Assembly: GCA_002479455.1 (NCBI GenBank)
Contig: DLNB01000054.1
Span: 1 to 21,069 of the forward strand
Length of the DNA: 21,069 nucleotides
DNA from: Acetothermia bacterium UBA7521
GTDB lineage: Bacteria; Bipolaricaulota; Bipolaricaulia; Bipolaricaulales; Bipolaricaulaceae
Direction of reading: 5' to 3'
The translations under genes were made by a program, and so were the position numbers. Below, piece after piece: positions 1 through 6,765 of the stretch. The notes beneath the pieces are model-generated. The model saw only the letters and a program-made list of their open reading frames with translations, searched no databases and had not been told where the DNA came from. Positions within the stretch are counted from its first letter, which is position 1. Each line of letters opens with the position of its first letter.

Positions 1-695
1 GATCGGGCGGGTCGGGGACGATCTTCTTCTCCGGGTGCGTCCTCCGCTGCTTGTTCTGTCAGAACTACGCGATCTCCCAGCTCGGAGAGGGGGAGGAGAT
101 CGGCGTGGAGGAGCTGGCCCGGATCATGCTCCACCTCCAGGAGATCGGGTGCGCAAACGTGAACCTCGTCTCCCCCACCCACCAAGCTCCCCAGATCGCG
201 GCCGCCCTCGTCGCCGCCCGGGAGTCCGGACTCCGCCTCCCCCTGGTGTGGAACTGCGACGGGTACGAGTCCGTCGAGGCGCTGCGGCTCCTCGACGGGA
301 TGGTGGACATCTACATGCCGGATTCCAAGTACGGGGACAACGCCGTTGCCGCGCAGCTCTCCGCGGCGCCGGACTACGTGGAGCGGGCCCAGGACGCCCT
401 CCGCGAGATGCACCGCCAGGTGGGGGACCTCGTGATCGAGAACGGGGTCGCGGTGCACGGGCTCCTTGTCCGACACCTCGTCCTCCCGGAGGGACTCGCC
501 GGGACGGACGCCGTCCTGCGGTTTATCGCGGACGAGGTATCCACGGCCACCTACGTGAACGTGATGGGCCAGTACCGACCCGCGTATCGGGCACGGGAGC
601 GTCCGGAGCTCTCTCGCCGTTTGACCTCCGCCGAGCACGAACAAGCGCTTGCCCTCGCCCGTCGGCTGGGACTGCGTCGGGCCGGTGCGCACTGA
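1..695 (+). CDS. PflX-like radical SAM protein, 5'-truncated by window edge
   Basis: The reading frame is open from base 3, so the start lies outside the window; about 230 C-terminal residues are present. Near the visible N-terminus is the motif GCVLRCLFCQNY, a CxxxCxxC radical SAM cluster site (Cys codons at 36, 48 and 57). It is followed by NLVSPTHQAP, VDIYMPDSKYGD and GLLVRHLVLPEG, which match the COG1313 group of pyruvate formate-lyase-activase homologues. The family carries a 4Fe-4S cluster and cleaves S-adenosylmethionine; the substrate of this branch is not settled. No pyruvate formate-lyase gene is visible beside it. The next gene starts 62 bp downstream with its own ribosome binding site, so membership in the serine cluster is possible but not shown. 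Family assignment is firm, function is not. Confidence 0.9.
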   Translation, partial: SGGSGTIFFSGCVLRCLFCQNYAISQLGEGEEIGVEELARIMLHLQEIGCANVNLVSPTHQAPQIAAALVAARESGLRLPLVWNCDGYESVEALRLLDGMVDIYMPDSKYGDNAVAAQLSAAPDYVERAQDALREMHRQVGDLVIENGVAVHGLLVRHLVLPEGLAGTDAVLRFIADEVSTATYVNVMGQYRPAYRARERPELSRRLTSAEHEQALALARRLGLRRAGAH

Positions 696-757
696 CTTGC
701 ATTCCAGTCCTGTACCGGCGATGATCACGAGGACATCACCCATCCAAGGAGGGGTTC

Positions 758-1834
758 ATGCGTAACGCCCACAGCAAGCTGTTCACCCCCGGACCGACCG
801 AGGTCCGCCCGGAGATTCTGCAGGCCATGGCCGCTCCTCAGATCTACCACCGCTCCCCCGAGTTCCGCGAGCTGTACGCGGAGATTCAGCCCAAGCTCCA
901 GAAGTTCCTCTACACCCAGCAGCCGGTGCTCCTGTTCGCCTCCTCTTCAACGGGGGCGATGGAAGCCGCCGTCCAGAACTGCGTCGGGAAGAAGTGCCTC
1001 AACCTCGTGAACGGCGCGTTCAGCATGCGCTGGCACGAGATCACGGCGGCGTGCGGGATCCCATGCGAGACGCTCGAAGTGCCGTGGAACCTGGCGATCA
1101 AGCCGCAGATGGTGGAGACGAAGCTCCGGAGCGGGGAGTTCGACGCGGTAACCCTCGTCCACAACGAGACCTCGACCGGCCTCATGAACCCCCTCCCCCA
1201 GATCGCGGAGGTGGTGCGAAAGTTCCCCGACATCCTCCTCCTCGTAGACTCCGTGTCGGGGATGGGCGGGGTGAAGGTCGAGTTCGACGCTCTGGGGTTG
1301 GGCGTGTGTCTCGCCGGCGTGCAGAAGGCGCTCGCCCTGCCCGCCGGGCTCGCCGTGTGCGCCGTATCGGACCGCGCCCTGAAGCGTGCCGAGCAGGTCA
1401 AGTCCCGCACCTACTACTTCAGCTTCCCGGTGATGGTGAAGTCGCACAAGAAGAACGAGACGCCGGCCACGCCGTCCATTCCCCACCTGTTCGCCCTCAA
1501 CGTCCAGCTCGACGCGATGTTCGCGGAGGGCCTCGACCGCCGGTTCACCCGCCACGAGGAGATGGCGGCCCTTGCCCAGGCGTGGGCAAAACGGCACTTC
1601 GCGATCTACCCCGAGGAGGGGTACTGGTCGAAGACGGTGACCTGCATCTCCAACACGCGGGCGATCTCGGTTGATGACCTGAACAAGACCCTGGTCCGCG
1701 ATCACGGGATGCGGATCTCCAACGGGTACGGGGAGCTGAAGGGCAAGACGTTCCGCATCGGTCACATGGGCGATCACACCGTGGCCGACGTCCGCGGGTT
1801 GTTGGCGACAATCGACGCGATCCTCAAGCTGTGA
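758..1834 (+). CDS. Class V PLP aminotransferase, probable phosphoserine transaminase (SerC role)
   Basis: This 358-residue protein is a fold-type I, class V aminotransferase of the alanine-glyoxylate/serine-pyruvate group. The N-terminus has the family signature LFTPGPTEV, SSTGAMEAAV (about 62-71) lines the cofactor phosphate site, LLVDSVSGMGG gives the pyridine-nitrogen Asp (D164), and AGVQKALALPAG gives the Schiff-base lysine (K190). The C-terminal FRIGHMGDH is also typical. It sits directly upstream of serA, and in several thermophiles a class V enzyme of this type serves as phosphoserine transaminase, so 3-phosphohydroxypyruvate plus glutamate is the inferred reaction. Serine-pyruvate or alanine-glyoxylate transamination cannot be excluded from sequence. 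The ATG is preceded by AAGGAGG at 5-6 nt. Confidence 0.88.
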   Translation: MRNAHSKLFTPGPTEVRPEILQAMAAPQIYHRSPEFRELYAEIQPKLQKFLYTQQPVLLFASSSTGAMEAAVQNCVGKKCLNLVNGAFSMRWHEITAACGIPCETLEVPWNLAIKPQMVETKLRSGEFDAVTLVHNETSTGLMNPLPQIAEVVRKFPDILLLVDSVSGMGGVKVEFDALGLGVCLAGVQKALALPAGLAVCAVSDRALKRAEQVKSRTYYFSFPVMVKSHKKNETPATPSIPHLFALNVQLDAMFAEGLDRRFTRHEEMAALAQAWAKRHFAIYPEEGYWSKTVTCISNTRAISVDDLNKTLVRDHGMRISNGYGELKGKTFRIGHMGDHTVADVRGLLATIDAILKL

Positions 1835-1845
1835 GGAAGACACGT

Positions 1846-1952
1846 GTTCACCGCCGAGAACGCCGAGTACGGAGAGAACATCCGATCTGGTAATAGATCC
1901 AGACATCGGGCGCTCCATCTTCACGACTTCTCTGCGGCCTCTGCGGTGAACC
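1846..1952. repeat. Nonamer inverted-repeat element between the aminotransferase gene and serA
   Basis: On the plus strand three 9-bp units of the form NNCGCNGAG or close to it lie at 1850-1858, 1859-1867 and 1868-1876. About 50 bp further on (1928-1952) the same unit occurs on the minus strand (two copies), so the outer arms both read GTTCACCGC from outside inward. Between them is a smaller imperfect hairpin built on CCGATCTGG and CCAGACATCGG. The element fills almost the whole gap between two genes of one operon and could fold into a branched RNA structure. A second array of the same unit is at 15591-15617. Confidence 0.75.
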
Positions 1953-1986
1953 CAGGATGTGCGAACGGGTAGAGCAGGAGGCTGAT

Positions 1987-2895
1987 ATGCGGGTGCTGAT
2001 CTGCGATCCAGTGGAGGAGAAGGCACTGGCGCGGCTGCGCGAGGCGGGGCTGGAGGTCGTGGTGCGTACGGGGATGACCCCGGAGGACCTCGCCGTGGAG
2101 CTGGCCAAGGGGTACCACGCGATCGTCGTCCGGTCGGCGACGAAGGTGCGGAAGCCAGCGCTCGATGTAGCGGTCGGCCTGAAGCTGATCGTCCGCGCCG
2201 GGGTGGGACTGGACAACGTGGACGCCGAGCACGCCAAGACGAAGGGGATCCAAGTCCTGAACACGCCGCGCGCCAGTTCCGACGCGGTGGCGGAGTTGGC
2301 GCTCGCGCACATGTTTGCCCTCGCCCGATCTCTTCCCCAGGCCACCCAGTCGGTCCGCGACGGGAAGTGGGAGAAGAAGGCGTTCGTGGGGATCGAACTG
2401 CACGGGAAGACCCTCGGCGTGGTGGGGATCGGCCGGATCGGCCAGGCGCTCGCAAAGCGGGCGCTCGCCCTGGGGATGCTGGTGATTGCCTGCGATAAGT
2501 TCGTGAACCAGTCCCCTCTGCCCGGCGTGCCCCTCGTGCCCTTTGCCGACCTCCTGCGCCGGAGCGACTTCATCTCCCTTCACGTCCCGCCGGATCCCGC
2601 GGGCCCGGTCATCGGGGCGTGGGAGATCGCTCAGATGAAGAACGGCGCGTACCTCGTGAACTGCGCCCGGGGCGAGGTGGTGGACGAGGCGGCAGTCCTC
2701 GCCGCCCTCGACTCGGGCAAACTCGCCGGCGCGGGCCTGGACGTGTTCGCGGTCGAACCTCCCACGAACGCGGCCGTCGTCCGCCATCCGAAGGTCACCC
2801 TCACCCCCCACGTCGGGGCCCAGACGAAAGAGGCTCAGGAGCGGATCGGCGACGAGGTGGTGGCGGTTCTGATCGAGCACCTGCACAAGGGCTGA
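1987..2895 (+). CDS. serA: D-3-phosphoglycerate dehydrogenase, short form without ACT domain
   Basis: This 302-residue NAD-dependent 2-hydroxyacid dehydrogenase catalyses the first step of phosphorylated serine synthesis, 3-phosphoglycerate to 3-phosphohydroxypyruvate. The Rossmann motif GIGRIG is at 147-152, with the NAD-selecting Asp at 170 (IACDKF). The catalytic triad is visible as R228 (NCARGE), E257 (AVEPP) and H275 (LTPHVGA). It ends right after the substrate-binding domain: no ASB or ACT domain, so classical serine feedback through an ACT domain is not expected. The start is ATG 1987, with CAGGAGG five bases upstream; an earlier in-frame ATG at 1957 has no such site. The DUF1015 gene begins two bases after the stop, indicating translational coupling. 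Confidence 0.93.
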   Translation: MRVLICDPVEEKALARLREAGLEVVVRTGMTPEDLAVELAKGYHAIVVRSATKVRKPALDVAVGLKLIVRAGVGLDNVDAEHAKTKGIQVLNTPRASSDAVAELALAHMFALARSLPQATQSVRDGKWEKKAFVGIELHGKTLGVVGIGRIGQALAKRALALGMLVIACDKFVNQSPLPGVPLVPFADLLRRSDFISLHVPPDPAGPVIGAWEIAQMKNGAYLVNCARGEVVDEAAVLAALDSGKLAGAGLDVFAVEPPTNAAVVRHPKVTLTPHVGAQTKEAQERIGDEVVAVLIEHLHKG

Positions 2896-2897
2896 CG

Positions 2898-4274
2898 ATG
2901 GCCGTCATTCACCCCTTCCGCGGACTGCGCTACAACCCCGCCGTCGTGGGGGACCTCTCCCAGGTGGTCACCCAGCCCTACGACCGGATCGGGCCCGACG
3001 AGGAGAAGGCCTACCGTCGTCGCTCGCCCTACAGCTACGTTCAGCTTATCGGTACGAAGAGCCCCCCGCGGGACGAGACAGAGTACGCCCGCCGGGCACA
3101 GCTCCTCCAAGCATGGATCCGCGATCGGATCCTCGTTCACGACGAGAAACCCGGGGTCTACCTCTACCGCCAGACGTTCCGGTGGTCCGCGGACCGTAGT
3201 CCGTTGTCCGGGCACCGTGATCCGACGTCCGTGAGCCGTGAACCGGAGACCGGAAACTGGGAACCGTCAACCTCCTTGATCCGGCAAGGGCTGATCGCCC
3301 TCCTCGACCTGACACAGAGCGGGGCGAAGGCCCACGAGCACACCCTGCGCGGCCCGAAGGAGGACCGGCTGAAGCTGTTCCGGGCCACCGAGGCCCACCT
3401 CGAACACATCTTCCTCCTCTACAACGATCCTGCATGCACGGCGACGGCCGCGGCCGAAGGGGCGATCGGCGGGCGCGCTCCCGACCTCGCGGCGAGGGAC
3501 GACTTCGGGAACACCCACGAGCTGTGGTACATCGCCGATCCGAACGCGGTGCGATCCGTCCAGGCTGCCCTGCTCCCGCTCGAGCTCTACATTGCCGACG
3601 GACACCACCGGTTCGAGACCTCGCAGGCGTTCATGCGGGAGTGCCTGGCCCAGGGTTGGTGGCCGACGGGCCCGCAGAGCTTCACCGCGCTTCCGGTGAC
3701 CCTCGTCAACATCGCCGAGCCGGGGTGCGTCATCCGCCCCACGCCGCGGGTCGTGCACAGTCTGCCCACGTTCACCCCGGCGACGTTCTTGGCGGCAGCA
3801 GAACGGGAGTTCGCGGCCGAACCGCTGGGCTCGCTCGCCGCGGCGAAGGCCGTCCTCGCCGCCGCAGCAGGGAACAGGCACACGTTCATTCTCTACGCGG
3901 GCGGGAAGTTCTGGTCCCTCACCCTCCGCGACGAGGGGCGGCTCGACCACCTCATCGCCGGCGCCCATCCGCCAGCCTGGAAACGGCTCGACGTGGCGAT
4001 CCTCCACAAGGCGATCCTCGAGCCGCTCCTGGGGATCGACGACGAGGCCCTCGCCCGCCAGTCGAACGTGGACTATGCCCACACCGACGAGGAGGCGGTC
4101 GCCCTCGTGGACGCGGGGAAGGGTCAGGCCGCGTTCCTCCTCAACCCCACGCGGGTCGAGGAAGTCCTTGCCATCGCCGACCTCGGGGTGTCGATGCCCC
4201 AGAAGTCCACCGACTTCTACCCCAAGCTCCTGTCCGGGCTCGTGGCGATGACAATGGAGATTGACAAACCGTGA
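2898..4274 (+). CDS. DUF1015 family protein of the serine operon, with a repeat-derived insert
   Basis: This 458-residue protein starts MAVIHPFRGLRYNP and carries family landmarks: VVTQPYDRI (23-31), RQGLIALLDL (129-138), HEHTLRGPKEDRL (146-158) and IADGHHRFETS (232-242). The family is usually near 400-420 residues; part of the excess is residues 96-125, encoded by a 7-bp repeat array at 3184-3267 that lies in frame between two conserved blocks. The biochemical role of DUF1015 is not firmly known to me. The serC-serA-DUF1015 order recurs in other bacteria, so a job in serine or phosphoserine metabolism is likely. The DGHHR motif recalls box II of the ParB/Srx fold, which includes free-serine kinases; this is inference. 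The stop codon itself lies in a second heptamer array. Confidence 0.85.
   Translation: MAVIHPFRGLRYNPAVVGDLSQVVTQPYDRIGPDEEKAYRRRSPYSYVQLIGTKSPPRDETEYARRAQLLQAWIRDRILVHDEKPGVYLYRQTFRWSADRSPLSGHRDPTSVSREPETGNWEPSTSLIRQGLIALLDLTQSGAKAHEHTLRGPKEDRLKLFRATEAHLEHIFLLYNDPACTATAAAEGAIGGRAPDLAARDDFGNTHELWYIADPNAVRSVQAALLPLELYIADGHHRFETSQAFMRECLAQGWWPTGPQSFTALPVTLVNIAEPGCVIRPTPRVVHSLPTFTPATFLAAAEREFAAEPLGSLAAAKAVLAAAAGNRHTFILYAGGKFWSLTLRDEGRLDHLIAGAHPPAWKRLDVAILHKAILEPLLGIDDEALARQSNVDYAHTDEEAVALVDAGKGQAAFLLNPTRVEEVLAIADLGVSMPQKSTDFYPKLLSGLVAMTMEIDKP
3184..3267 (+). repeat. In-frame heptanucleotide repeat array inside the DUF1015 gene
   Basis: Twelve uninterrupted 7-bp units of consensus NNNCCGT (last position T, G, C or A; one unit has CTG for CCG) run from 3184 to 3267, exactly 84 bp or 28 codons. 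The phase is perfect across all twelve units and fades into CAACCTC at 3268. The encoded peptide (WSADRS... to ...GNWEPS) is polar and Pro/Ser/Arg/Asp-rich, unlike the flanking protein, and sits between YLYRQTF and RQGLIALL. The same unit forms the arrays at 4266-4328 and, on the other strand, 4356-4390. Confidence 0.9.
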
Positions 4275-4328
4275 TCCGCTGGCCGTGAGCCGTTTACCGT
4301 AATCCGTGGACCGTGATCTGTCTTCCGT
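4266..4328 (+). repeat. Heptanucleotide repeat array spanning the DUF1015 stop codon
   Basis: Nine phased 7-bp units of NNNCCGT run from 4266 to 4328 (one has CTG for CCG, one ends in C). A tenth unit, AGACCGC at 4330-4336, follows after a one-base slip. The DUF1015 stop codon TGA (4272-4274) is formed by the end of the first unit and the start of the second, so the last codons of that gene come from the repeat. Confidence 0.9.
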
Positions 4329-4355
4329 AAGACCGCGGAAGCTGTACGTCCCACC

Positions 4356-4390
4356 GCGGCCCACGGGCAACGGAGAACGGACCACGGGCA
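4356..4390 (-). repeat. Opposite-strand heptanucleotide array between convergent genes
   Basis: Read on the minus strand, five phased 7-bp units of the NNNCCGT type occupy 4356-4390 (the outermost is NNNCCGC). They end seven bases before the stop codon of the minus-strand gene at 4397. Together with 4266-4328 they form a large imperfect inverted repeat between two converging genes, which could act as a bidirectional transcript end. No T-tract terminator is visible. Confidence 0.8.
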
Positions 4391-4396
4391 ACAGGC

Positions 4397-4621
4397 CTAG
4401 ATTCGGGTGACGATCCCGAGCAGAGCGTGGAAGGTTGCCACGGCCAGGGTGATGTAGGCCAACCCGCGATGGATCTTCACCGGCCGCCGCTTCTTGAGGA
4501 GCCGCGAGAGCCCCATCGCCCATGCCGTAGCGAGCAGGAACGCGTAACCGATGACTCCAAGGTAGAAGATCACCGGGAACGGCCCGATGTAGTGGTACGC
4601 GATCTCGCGCAAAGTGTCCAT
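4397..4621 (-). CDS. Small two-helix membrane protein, cytochrome b561-like half
   Basis: This 74-residue protein has two hydrophobic helices, about 14-36 and 50-72, joined by a basic loop (SRLLKKRRPVK) that should face the cytoplasm. His10, His51 and His65 are present; His51 and His65 are 14 residues apart on one helix, the spacing used for two stacked haems in cytochrome b561 and ferric-reductase proteins. Such proteins normally have four or more core helices, so a functional unit would need oligomerisation. The start is four bases after the stop of the upstream DOMON-like gene, and GGAGG lies in that gene's last codons, so the two are translationally coupled. Haem binding is inferred from spacing and partner only. 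Confidence 0.75.
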   Translation of the reverse strand: MDTLREIAYHYIGPFPVIFYLGVIGYAFLLATAWAMGLSRLLKKRRPVKIHRGLAYITLAVATFHALLGIVTRI

Positions 4622-4625
4622 GTTG

Positions 4626-5531
4626 TTACTCCTCCAACGTCATCTGAACCGACCCGCGGGCCGCGTGGAGGGTCGTGAGCGAAGTCGAGGATCGGTGATA
4701 GGCGAGCAGGACCGTGTACGTCCGGCCAGGGACGAGCGGCTTGTCCTCTGCGTCCAAGCTATCGAGTGGAATCGCGAACTCGACGACCGTCTGGCCACCC
4801 GACGCCGTACCCGCCGCGCGCAGGATGTCCTCGCGACGATCCCGGCGGTGCGACGTGGTCCCGGAGCCGAAGTGATCCTCGATGACAATCCCGCCAGACG
4901 TCACGGCGGCAATGATGTAGTTCGCACCCTGCATCCGGTTCACGGGGTCGAACCCCGCCGACACCCACCCCGTTCCCGGACTCTGGAGGGCAGCGAACAG
5001 AACGACGAGACCATTGCGCCAGAACAGGGTCACCCCGCTCCCCCTGTCTTGGGCGGAGCGCGGGTACTCCCCGTCCACAATCTGGCCGTCTGTCACCGGA
5101 ACAACTGCGCCGGGCGCGGTCATCACGTAGTCCGCAGCGCGGATCTTCCCATCAGCAGCGAACTGGAGGAACGACTCGATGACCACCGTGCGACCGGGAA
5201 CGGCGAGCTCGATGGTTCCGTAGACCAGGCGCGCCTCGGCCACGGCGCGCACCACGCCCGCCAACGTGTGCCCCTCGACGGGGAAACCCGTGAAGAACTG
5301 ACTCCACGCCGACACCACGCTCGAGCCGTAGTAGAACCCGTCCCACGCCGTGCCCAGGAACGCCACACCGCCGTCGGGGGCGAACCCCGCGGCCACCGCC
5401 TCGGCGCTGCCGCTGCCCAAGGCCCCCCAGTGGGCGAGGGCCCACCCCGCCAGGTCGTCGCCCGTCGGCTGGGCCACCGCCGCCATCACCGTCATCGCCA
5501 CGCACACCAAGACCAGGGAGAAACGCTGCAT
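4626..5531 (-). CDS. Secreted NTF2-like plus DOMON-like protein
   Basis: The 301-residue product has a short signal peptide (hydrophobic 5-19, likely cleavage after AVA at 20). Residues about 24-140 resemble a SnoaL/NTF2-like cone domain (WALAHWGALGSGSAEAVAAGF, followed by beta-strands such as GRTVVIESFLQF). Residues about 148-301 resemble a DOMON/CBM9-type beta sandwich: DGEYP, VTLFWRNGLVVLFAAL, TGWVSAGFDP, MQGANYIIAAV, VVEFAIPLDSLD and TYTVLLAYHRSS. In DOMON cytochromes Met and His ligate haem; Met200 and His279 are candidates. The partner downstream is a small membrane protein with haem-like His spacing, supporting an electron-transfer or sugar-sensing role outside the membrane. AAGGAGG precedes the ATG. 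Domain calls are from pattern only; the NTF2 part is less certain. Confidence 0.75.
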   Translation of the reverse strand: MQRFSLVLVCVAMTVMAAVAQPTGDDLAGWALAHWGALGSGSAEAVAAGFAPDGGVAFLGTAWDGFYYGSSVVSAWSQFFTGFPVEGHTLAGVVRAVAEARLVYGTIELAVPGRTVVIESFLQFAADGKIRAADYVMTAPGAVVPVTDGQIVDGEYPRSAQDRGSGVTLFWRNGLVVLFAALQSPGTGWVSAGFDPVNRMQGANYIIAAVTSGGIVIEDHFGSGTTSHRRDRREDILRAAGTASGGQTVVEFAIPLDSLDAEDKPLVPGRTYTVLLAYHRSSTSLTTLHAARGSVQMTLEE

Positions 5532-5629
5532 CCAAGTCCTCCTTCAGGACTGAGGCTTGAGGTTACTTTGCGCGATGTGCGCGCCGCTCACCACCGATCT
5601 CCACCCGCGCCGCGGGGCACAAAGAGGGT

Positions 5630-5655
5630 GGGGCGGAGGTGGTAGCCTCCGCCCC
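5630..5655. other. Perfect 10-bp hairpin upstream of the DOMON-like gene
   Basis: GGGGCGGAGG (5630-5639) pairs exactly with CCTCCGCCCC (5646-5655) around the six-base loop TGGTAG. Neither side is followed by a proper T-tract. It lies about 100 bp upstream of the minus-strand start at 5531 and could be a terminator remnant or leader structure. Confidence 0.5.
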
Positions 5656-5844
5656 TTGGGTGGGATCGCCGTGGATGTGTGCCACGGCGGGGGTGGCAGA
5701 CCTTCCATCGCTTAGCGAAGCGAGCCCCTCGCACGCACACGCAGCGACCAGGGCTTGGCCTGGCGCTGACTGAAGAGAGATCCGCTGGCTCTCGCTCGCA
5801 TCGAAGTGCATGATGCAGCCCCAGCCTGGACGTAACGTGTAAAA

Positions 5845-5863
5845 CCTATGGACTTCCTATGGA
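5845..5863. promoter_or_regulatory. Spaced direct repeat, possible regulator site upstream of carbonic anhydrase
   Basis: CCTATGGA occurs at 5845-5852 and again at 5856-5863, eleven bases apart, about one helical turn, some 135 bp upstream of the carbonic anhydrase start. The spacing suits a tandemly bound regulator, but no regulator is indicated. Confidence 0.25.
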
Positions 5864-5995
5864 GGCGACGCGGCGGGATCACAACGGCAGATCGAGCTGC
5901 TCCCGTGTGCGACGCACCCCAATCGGAGTCCGGGAAGGCCCGGTCGTTGCCTCCCCGCAGATGATGCGCGACCATTGGCCAGGAGGCCTGACCTC

Positions 5996-6595
5996 ATGAA
6001 CCCAATGCAGGCGTTACACCAGCTCGTCGTCGGCAACCAGCGGCACGCCCAGGGAGCACACTGCCATCCGCATCAGGGCACGCAGCGCAGAGCGGACCTC
6101 GTCGCCGGGCAGCGCCCGTGGGCGGCGGTCCTCGGCTGCTCCGACTCCCGGGTCCCGCCGGAGATCGTGTTCGACCAGGGGCTCGGCGACCTGTTCGTCG
6201 TGCGCACAGCCGGCCACGTCTGCGACGCCACGGTGACGGCCAGCCTCGGGTACGCCGTCCACCACCTCGGGGTCTCCCTCGTCGTCGTTCTCGGCCACAG
6301 CAGGTGTGGGGCGGTCAACGCGGCGATCGCCCATCGACCACCCGACGAGCCCGACGACTGCCTGTGCGTCGCGATCCGACCCGCGATCGAGAAGGCCCGC
6401 CTCTGCACAGGCGACCTCTGCGATCTGACCGTGCGCCTCCACGTGCAAGGGATGGTGGAACATCTCCGCTGTGCCCTGCCCGACCTCGGCAAGAGAGGCG
6501 CCGCCGTGGTGGGCGCGGTGTACGACCTCGCCTCGGGCCGCGTGGCGTTCCTCGATCCGGGCGTCCTCCCTCCTAACACTGTTTCGAGGGGCTGA
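5996..6595 (+). CDS. Beta-class carbonic anhydrase
   Basis: This 199-residue enzyme hydrates CO2 to bicarbonate with a zinc ion. The zinc ligands are visible as C48 (GCSDSR), H101 and C104 (LGHSRCGAV), with the activating Asp50-Arg52 pair in the first motif. FVVRTAGHV and GAVYDLASGRVAFLD complete the family pattern. It is cytoplasmic, with no signal peptide. ATG 5996 is chosen because AGGAGG ends nine bases before it; an in-frame TTG at 5975 would overlap that site. Its stop is 265 bp before the aconitase start and a separate promoter intervenes, so it is probably not in the same transcript. The ATP-citrate lyase operon next door makes bicarbonate/CO2 supply for carboxylation a reasonable but unproven role. 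Confidence 0.93.
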   Translation: MNPMQALHQLVVGNQRHAQGAHCHPHQGTQRRADLVAGQRPWAAVLGCSDSRVPPEIVFDQGLGDLFVVRTAGHVCDATVTASLGYAVHHLGVSLVVVLGHSRCGAVNAAIAHRPPDEPDDCLCVAIRPAIEKARLCTGDLCDLTVRLHVQGMVEHLRCALPDLGKRGAAVVGAVYDLASGRVAFLDPGVLPPNTVSRG

Positions 6596-6765
6596 CACCC
6601 CGCTCGATCCCGCGCGTCGGGGAATGGCCCGCGGGGAACACCGCAGTCCGTAGATCGGCAAGGCCCGTACGGATGACAGGCCACGGGGAGCGACCCCCAA
6701 GCCAGCCCACTGTCGGTCCGCGGACCTGCGGTCTCCCCACCCGGCTGCTTCGGCCCCGCATCCCC

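Larger units (their letters stand above)
5532..5995. other. Gene-poor stretch between divergent genes
   Basis: No convincing coding region is present in these 464 bases; short open frames on the minus strand (for example 5712-5975) lack a ribosome binding site and family features. The stretch must hold the promoters of the DOMON-like gene (leftward) and carbonic anhydrase (rightward), but no clear -35/-10 pair was found. It contains a perfect GC hairpin at 5630-5655 and a spaced direct repeat at 5845-5863, listed separately. Carbonic anhydrase's ribosome binding site AGGAGG is at 5981-5986. Confidence 0.6.

Noticed and set aside
947..2455. A 502-codon open frame on the minus strand across the aminotransferase gene and serA
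   Set aside because: It is antisense to two genes with intact family motifs, spans an intergenic repeat, is Arg/Pro/Gly-rich and matches no family; long shadow frames are common in high-GC DNA.
3184..3267. A frameshift or pseudogene explanation for the odd stretch in the DUF1015 gene
   Set aside because: The insert is exactly 84 bp, the frame is open and conserved family blocks resume directly after it, so the gene appears intact.
4266..4390. CRISPR array
   Set aside because: The repeat unit is 7 bp with no spacers and no cas genes nearby.
4614..5645. A 343-codon plus-strand frame opposite the DOMON-like gene
   Set aside because: The minus-strand gene has a signal peptide, a consensus ribosome binding site and domain-like motifs; the plus frame has none.
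5712..5975. An 87-codon minus-strand frame upstream of carbonic anhydrase
   Set aside because: No ribosome binding site, no hydrophobic or domain pattern, and composition unlike the neighbouring genes.
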